Shown in pieces: positions 61,495 to 64,000 of a DNA stretch of 64,000 nucleotides (its first letter is position 1; the number at the start of each line of letters is the position of its first letter). Below the pieces are notes generated by a model. The model saw only the letters and a program-made list of their open reading frames with translations. It made no database searches and was not told where the DNA came from. The DNA comes from CALJFL01 sp047633055 (lineage in GTDB: Bacteria > Pseudomonadota > Gammaproteobacteria > Pseudomonadales > Halieaceae): positions 1 through 64,000 of the forward strand of contig JBLIEI010000017.1 of NCBI GenBank assembly GCA_047633055.1, read 5' to 3'. The translations under genes were made by a program, and so were the position numbers.

Positions 61495-61869
61495 TTATAT
61501 GAAGACAGTACTCGAAAGCTGTATTATATACCTATTTTTAAAGTATAAACGATGTTAATTTTCTATGATTTAGTTGTGTGTCTGACACAAGGTGGATACG
61601 ATGACATGGTCGCATGTCATAAGTTTCTAATGGTTAAAGAACCTCTGAAATCTGACACCAAGACTAGAATTATTGGGTATATAAACAGCCTGTTGTGAGC
61701 AGAGTGTCTCGCTGATTCTGTTCACTGAAATTTGGAAATCAGTGAAAAGCTCACCTGTTTTCACGAAGCTGTACTCGCGTCAGTTGAGTTTTGGTTGACG
61801 GTAAGTTTTAGTGTGCTGATATACAGTGCATATTTTGAGGGCGGCTTTGTCGACTAAGCTAACTTTTTT
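61495..61869. other. Intergenic region with a dispersed repeat
   Basis: The repeat copy at 61678-61729 (ATATAAACAGCCTGTTGTGA and CTGATTCTG) is the only clear structure. No gene is seen. Confidence 0.4.
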
Positions 61870-62199
61870 TTGTGCGTTCTTTATTTATCTGGCTTTTCGA
61901 TCGCCATAATATTTACACTTACAGATTTGATACAAATAGTCGCGAATTCGAACAAACTTAGCTTTGAACAGAGCGGTCAGTTCCTAAATGCACCAGGGTC
62001 TGCCTTGATAGTGATTGTCTACGCCGTCGGTACGATAGCAGTGGCTGTTCGATTTTCCTCTACGATCGATGGATTGAGCAAGATGGTACCTAGCAGGCAG
62101 TTGCAGTCACGCGTTGTATGCGCTGGGATACAGCGCCTCCATACAAAATGTGAACCATATTTTATATGGAGGCGTCTTCGCCGCTTAACTGGGTGTTAG
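61870..62199 (+). CDS. Possible membrane-protein fragment (109 aa)
   Basis: The frame opens with hydrophobic segments (VLYLSGFSIAIIFTL and GSALIVIVYAVGTIAVAV), as in a small membrane protein, but its end is basic and untypical. No ribosome site or family is clear. It may be a remnant. Confidence 0.25.
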   Translation: MCVLYLSGFSIAIIFTLTDLIQIVANSNKLSFEQSGQFLNAPGSALIVIVYAVGTIAVAVRFSSTIDGLSKMVPSRQLQSRVVCAGIQRLHTKCEPYFIWRRLRRLTGC

Positions 62200-62219
62200 A
62201 AGTAATCGGGGAATTGTTC

Positions 62220-63599
62220 ATGAGCAACGAAAATGTAGTAAATGATTCATTGAGGGCTGTTGCGCTGGCATCTCAGCATGCAAAGGATTACGTGTCTTCA
62301 ATTAATGCTCGCCGAGTGAGTCCTGGCCCCCAAGCCATGATGGATTTGTTGCATTTTAACGAGTCACTACCTCAAACTAGCCTTGATCCCGAAGCTGTCA
62401 TTAATATGCTTCATGAATATGGCTCGCCAGCTACGGTGGCAAGCACTGGTGGGCGCTATTTTGGTTTGGTGGTGGGAGGTTCAACACCAGCATCGATGGG
62501 TGCATCCATCTTATTATCGGCATGGGATCAGGTTGCGGTTTTAGATTCATCTGCACCATCGGCAATTCATGTTGAAAGAATCGCTGCGAACTGGACATTA
62601 GAATTACTGAACTTGCCAGCTAAAAGTAGTGTTGGGTTTACTACAGGGACTTCCGTCGCAAACCTCATTGGGTTAGCTGCTGCACGTAATGCCCAATATG
62701 AAAAGCTGGGCATAAACGTAGCAAAGATCGGTATGGCTGGAGCACCACCACTGCGTATTGTCTTGTCTGAACAAGCTCATGTAGCGGTTCACAAGGCTCT
62801 TGGATTACTAGGGTTCGGAAAAGAACAATGTGTAACAGTTGCATGTGACAAGGAAGGTCGTATGTTAGTTGACGAGTTCCCAGAGGTAGGATCAGACACG
62901 ATTATTTGCCTACAAGCTGGTAACGTAAATTCAGGCGCAAGTGATCCTTTTGCAGAAATTATTGCTAAAATCAAGTCCAAAGGTGCCTGGGTTCACATAG
63001 ATGGAGCTTTTGGGCTATGGGCTGCTGCGTCACGTAGTAAAAAGTCTCAAGTAGCTGGCGTAGCGCTAGCGGATTCATGGGCGGTAGATGCCCATAAGTG
63101 GCTAAACACTCCATACGATTGCGGTATTGCAGTTTGTCGCGAGCCGCAAGCAGTACATAACGTGATGACGACACTTGCACCATACTTAACTCAGGGTACT
63201 GACATCCCTCCGAAAGATATGGTTCCGGAATTTTCCCGTCGTGCCCGTGGCGTTGAGGTCTGGGCCGCTATTAAAGAAATGGGAAGTGACGGCATCGAAA
63301 ACCTAATTGATCGATGTTGTCAGCACGCTCAGCGTTTGGCCGAGGGTTTAAAAGCGCTAGGGTATGAAATTTTGAACGATGTTGTTTTGAATCAAGTTGT
63401 TGCAACAATTGGAAAAGACAGCGAGATTCAAACTATCGTTAACAAAGTGCAAGCAGAAGGCGAATGTTGGTTTGGCGCTACAAATTGGCAAGGGAAGAGT
63501 GCAATGAGATTAAGTGTATCGTCATGGGCAACGACGAGTAGTGACATCGAACGAGCACTTAAGTCCATTGGTAAAGCAACTAGTTCAACTATTGAGTAA
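62220..63599 (+). CDS. PLP-dependent decarboxylase family protein
   Basis: A 459-residue fold-type I decarboxylase of the aromatic-L-amino-acid/glutamate group. The start at 62220 follows GGGGAA. TTGTSVANLIGLAAAR binds the phosphate; HIDGAFG carries the Asp that pairs with the pyridine; DAHKWLNTPYDCG holds the Schiff-base lysine (Lys293). The N-terminal GGRYFGLVVGGSTPASM is characteristic. The substrate amino acid is unknown. A VOC protein follows 88 bases later and might act in the same pathway. Confidence 0.9.
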   Translation: MSNENVVNDSLRAVALASQHAKDYVSSINARRVSPGPQAMMDLLHFNESLPQTSLDPEAVINMLHEYGSPATVASTGGRYFGLVVGGSTPASMGASILLSAWDQVAVLDSSAPSAIHVERIAANWTLELLNLPAKSSVGFTTGTSVANLIGLAAARNAQYEKLGINVAKIGMAGAPPLRIVLSEQAHVAVHKALGLLGFGKEQCVTVACDKEGRMLVDEFPEVGSDTIICLQAGNVNSGASDPFAEIIAKIKSKGAWVHIDGAFGLWAAASRSKKSQVAGVALADSWAVDAHKWLNTPYDCGIAVCREPQAVHNVMTTLAPYLTQGTDIPPKDMVPEFSRRARGVEVWAAIKEMGSDGIENLIDRCCQHAQRLAEGLKALGYEILNDVVLNQVVATIGKDSEIQTIVNKVQAEGECWFGATNWQGKSAMRLSVSSWATTSSDIERALKSIGKATSSTIE

Positions 63600-63687
63600 A
63601 TCACTTATAACCAATTGCTCTACCAGACTTGGGTAAGCTGGTGAGCAAGGCGTTAAGTGTCTAGAGTTTTAGGCAAGGAACATGCTT

Positions 63688-64000
63688 ATGATAAAACCCA
63701 AAGCTCTAGATCATATTGTATTGCGCACAGAGCGATATAGAGATCTTATTGATTTCTACTGCGACGTTTTAGGCTGTGTTGTAGAGCGATCATTATCAGA
63801 TGATATTGGTTTAACTCAGCTCAGAGCAGGGTCTTCCCTCATTGATATTGTGGATGTAAATGGAGAGTTAGGTAAAGCTGGAGGCTCCGCGCCACAATCA
63901 ACGGGGAACAACGTTGATCATTTCTGCCTTCAAATAGAAAAATTTGATGAAAAGGAATTGAAATCGTACCTCCAAAGTAAAGGTGTTGAGGTTTCCGAAT
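63688..64000 (+). CDS. VOC/glyoxalase family protein (partial)
   Basis: The frame begins MIKPKALDHIVLRTERYRDLI at 63688 (seven bases after AAGGAA) and continues FYCDVLGCVVERS, LTQLRAGSSLIDIVDV and VDHFCLQIEKF. The pattern of H near the start and H-F later is that of the glyoxalase/bleomycin-resistance fold. The window ends before the C-terminal metal ligand, so the gene is cut. Neighbouring PLP enzyme may be a partner. Confidence 0.8.
   Translation, partial: MIKPKALDHIVLRTERYRDLIDFYCDVLGCVVERSLSDDIGLTQLRAGSSLIDIVDVNGELGKAGGSAPQSTGNNVDHFCLQIEKFDEKELKSYLQSKGVEVSE

Noticed and set aside
1..64000. CRISPR array, tRNA or rRNA genes
   Set aside because: None recognised. The tandem arrays seen are short, directly adjoin REP ends, and have no spacer structure.

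Overview
The window looks like chromosomal DNA from a marine, Gram-negative gammaproteobacterium, probably near the Cellvibrionales (Spongiibacteraceae or Halieaceae type). This is inferred from the gene set: TonB receptors, DUF3604 proteins, sulfatases, OruR-type AraC regulators, a gammaproteobacterial PpnN and RAYT/REP elements. No marker gene or rRNA is present to prove it. No tRNA, rRNA or CRISPR array was seen.

Layout. Bases 1-16.7 kb are an accessory, decaying region. It holds a RAYT transposase with its terminal repeats, a secreted ice-binding-like/PKD protein, two small HTH-like proteins, an MddA-like methyltransferase, a broken glutaminase fused by deletion to a porin fragment, a CSLREA surface protein, an IS91-type remnant, gdhA, a cation efflux protein and an IS3 remnant beside an intact rve-type transposase. 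Bases 16.7-38.5 kb are a compact catabolic cluster: MFS transporter and PQQ-type propeller; AraC regulator; a higBA toxin-antitoxin pair; a five-gene run (PF10118 protein, DJ-1/PfpI protein, small membrane protein, membrane-anchored sulfatase, DUF2147 protein); DUF3604, Baeyer-Villiger-like monooxygenase, metallo-beta-lactamase and GST; then TonB receptor, DUF3604 and a membrane protein. Bases 39-50.5 kb are a second, plus-strand cluster (cupin, two SDRs, a VOC-VOC-SRPBCC fusion, a DUF3604 fragment, TonB receptor, sulfatase, DUF3604) closed by its own AraC regulator. From 50.8 kb come ppnN, an AT-rich NADH-dehydrogenase-like gene between IS6-type remnants, a PPOX-type flavoprotein, a Co-type nitrile hydratase pair, a broken AraC gene, a DUF1295 protein, a sensor kinase, a homocysteine S-methyltransferase, a PLP decarboxylase and the start of a VOC protein.

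How it may work together. All four transcription units of the 16.7-38.5 kb cluster carry the same 17-bp word (GGAATCATATTCGGCCA; three exact copies and one with a single mismatch) upstream of their first gene, including the AraC regulator itself. That is the best candidate here for an undescribed regulon. With the second cluster, the gene content fits uptake through TonB receptors and degradation of a sulfated, hydrophobic, probably cyclic compound; the substrate is unknown.

A second theme is mobile DNA. A RAYT gene and at least five copies of its GGGACAGACCACG end occur across the window. Most ends are bordered by short tandem duplications of the neighbouring host sequence. A second REP-like family (GGGGTCAGA) shows the same habit.
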